Source: Pseudomonadota bacterium
GTDB lineage: Bacteria > Pseudomonadota > Gammaproteobacteria > Burkholderiales > Methylophilaceae
DNA: 7,674 bases
Reading direction: 5' to 3'
Assembly (NCBI GenBank): GCA_029549705.1
Contig: JAKPIR010000402.1
Span: 1 to 7,674, forward strand
In this document: positions 6,625 through 7,674 of the stretch, piece by piece
Layout of the letters: each line of letters opens with the position of its first letter
Numbering within the stretch: the first letter of the stretch is position 1
Translations under genes and position numbers: made by a program
Notes under the pieces: generated by a model
The model's database searches: none
The model's input: only the letters and a program-made list of their open reading frames with translations
What the model was told of the DNA's origin: nothing

Positions 6625-7674
6625 ATGCTAGAGGTGCCAGCACAGCGAATAGACGAACTACGCCAAAAAATTGCCCAGTACGATTATGAGTACTATGTAC
6701 AGGATGCGCCCACCGTCCCTGATAGCGAATACGATAAGATTTATCGTGAACTGCTACATTTAGAGCAGCAATACCCGCAACTTATCACGCCAGATTCTCC
6801 CACACAACGCGTAAGCGGCACGGCTGTGAATGCATTTAATAGCATTACGCATCGGCAAGCCATGCTGTCACTCAACAATGCTTTTGAAACGCATGAAGTA
6901 GAAGCTTTTGATAAACGCATTCGAGACACGTTAGGGCAACCGCTAGTGGAATATGCGGTAGAGCCTAAATTTGATGGTTTAGCGGTTACCCTGACTTACG
7001 AACATGGCGTGTTTACGCAAGGTGCGACACGGGGCGATGGCTATACGGGTGAAGATGTCTCGCATAATTTACGCACAATGCATACCATCCCCATGCGACT
7101 TGATGTCACGCATCCGCCACAATTGTTAGAAGTGCGTGGCGAAGTGCTAATGTTTAAGCATGATTTTGAGAAATTAAACTTGGCGCAACTCCGCAAAGGA
7201 GAAAAGCTATTTGCAAACCCACGCAATGCGGCGGCGGGTAGCTTGCGCCAACTGGATGCAAAAATTTCAGCAACGAGACCTCTGCGTTTTTTTGCTTATG
7301 GCTTAGGTGCGGCTGAGGGCATCCCAAGCATCACAAATCATGGTATGGCGATGGATTATTTATCGCGATTACGTTTTCCTGTTTGCGCTGAACGCGGCGT
7401 GGTGCAAGGGTTGGCGGGCCTGCTGGCCTATTACAAAAGCATGGGGCGCGCGCGCGATGCACTGCCGTTTGATATTGATGGCGTGGTGTATAAGGTCAAT
7501 CAGTTTAACCAGCAAAATGAATTAGGCTTTGTATCACGCGCTCCGCGCTGGGCAATTGCCCATAAATTTCCTGCGCAAGAAGCGCTTACCGTGGTGGAAG
7601 ATATCACCGTGCAAGTAGGGCGCACCGGTGCAATTACGCCGGTGGCAAGGTTGTCGCCGGTGTTTGTGGGCGGC
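6625..7674 (+). CDS. ligA: NAD+-dependent DNA ligase LigA, N-terminal half (3' end outside window)
   Basis: LigA seals nicks between Okazaki fragments and after repair, using NAD+ to adenylate itself. The 350 visible codons cover domain Ia and the adenylation domain and stop at the beginning of the OB fold. The rest of OB, zinc finger, HhH and BRCT domains (about 320 residues) lie beyond the right edge. Domain Ia has YYVQDAPTVPDSEYD, which contacts the NMN part of NAD+. The nucleophile is Lys115 in EPKFDG. Other nucleotide-binding residues fall at the same numbers as in E. coli LigA: Glu113, Glu173 (EVRGE), Arg200 (NPRNAAAGSLRQLD), Asp285 and Lys290 (DIDGVVYKVN) and Lys314 (HKFPAQE). ATG at 6625 is preferred over ATG at 6619 because only it leaves room for a ribosome site. 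It begins 34 bp after zipA and is probably co-transcribed with it. Confidence 0.97.
   Translation, partial: MLEVPAQRIDELRQKIAQYDYEYYVQDAPTVPDSEYDKIYRELLHLEQQYPQLITPDSPTQRVSGTAVNAFNSITHRQAMLSLNNAFETHEVEAFDKRIRDTLGQPLVEYAVEPKFDGLAVTLTYEHGVFTQGATRGDGYTGEDVSHNLRTMHTIPMRLDVTHPPQLLEVRGEVLMFKHDFEKLNLAQLRKGEKLFANPRNAAAGSLRQLDAKISATRPLRFFAYGLGAAEGIPSITNHGMAMDYLSRLRFPVCAERGVVQGLAGLLAYYKSMGRARDALPFDIDGVVYKVNQFNQQNELGFVSRAPRWAIAHKFPAQEALTVVEDITVQVGRTGAITPVARLSPVFVGG

Noticed and set aside
6691..6735. Tyr24 of LigA in place of His23 of E. coli as a lost catalytic residue
   Set aside because: Tyr at this place in the YYxxDxP motif is common in bacterial NAD+ ligases, so it is normal variation.
7307..7525. 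A 72-codon plus-strand open frame within ligA
   Set aside because: It is in another frame of ligA, whose own frame carries every catalytic residue expected through this stretch.

Overview
The window is a stretch of bacterial chromosome, most likely from a betaproteobacterium of moderate G+C (a Methylophilaceae/Nitrosomonadales-like genome is my best guess). Three things point there: the consecutive smc-zipA-ligA genes, a betaproteobacterial-type ZipA ending in PGSDNAIRLFS, and an Ala(GGC)/Glu(UUC) tRNA pair. The lineage is inferred from gene order and protein style only; no 16S or other marker is present.

Layout from left to right. Positions 1-683 hold the C-terminal part of a large serine recombinase-like protein whose frame is open through the left edge. 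Its last codons run antisense into the 3' half of a tRNA-Glu gene, so the left edge looks like the right end of an element integrated at that tRNA. The tRNA-Glu (643-718) and tRNA-Ala (797-872) genes are both on the minus strand. A sigma70-type promoter with a perfect TTGACA box precedes them (about 922-950). Next is queF on the minus strand (997-1455), for queuosine synthesis. A 66-bp divergent intergenic region then separates it from smc.

The right-hand 6 kb is a co-directional plus-strand housekeeping cluster. smc (chromosome condensation and segregation, 1522-5055) is followed after 56 bp by zipA (division-ring anchor that binds FtsZ, 5112-6590). After 34 bp comes ligA (NAD+-dependent DNA ligase), which is cut off by the right edge at about half of its usual length. 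Together they link replication (ligA), chromosome organisation (smc) and cytokinesis (zipA). No stretch longer than about 125 bp lacks a gene.

The most interesting part is the left junction, where a serine-type recombinase appears to use a tRNA 3' end and borrows host tRNA sequence for its own C-terminus. The queF/smc divergent region is also notable: it has one short palindrome supplying back-to-back -10-like boxes, and a TTG start for smc with no visible Shine-Dalgarno. I see no undescribed multi-gene system in the window. If the integrated element carries one, its cargo lies to the left, outside the sequence.
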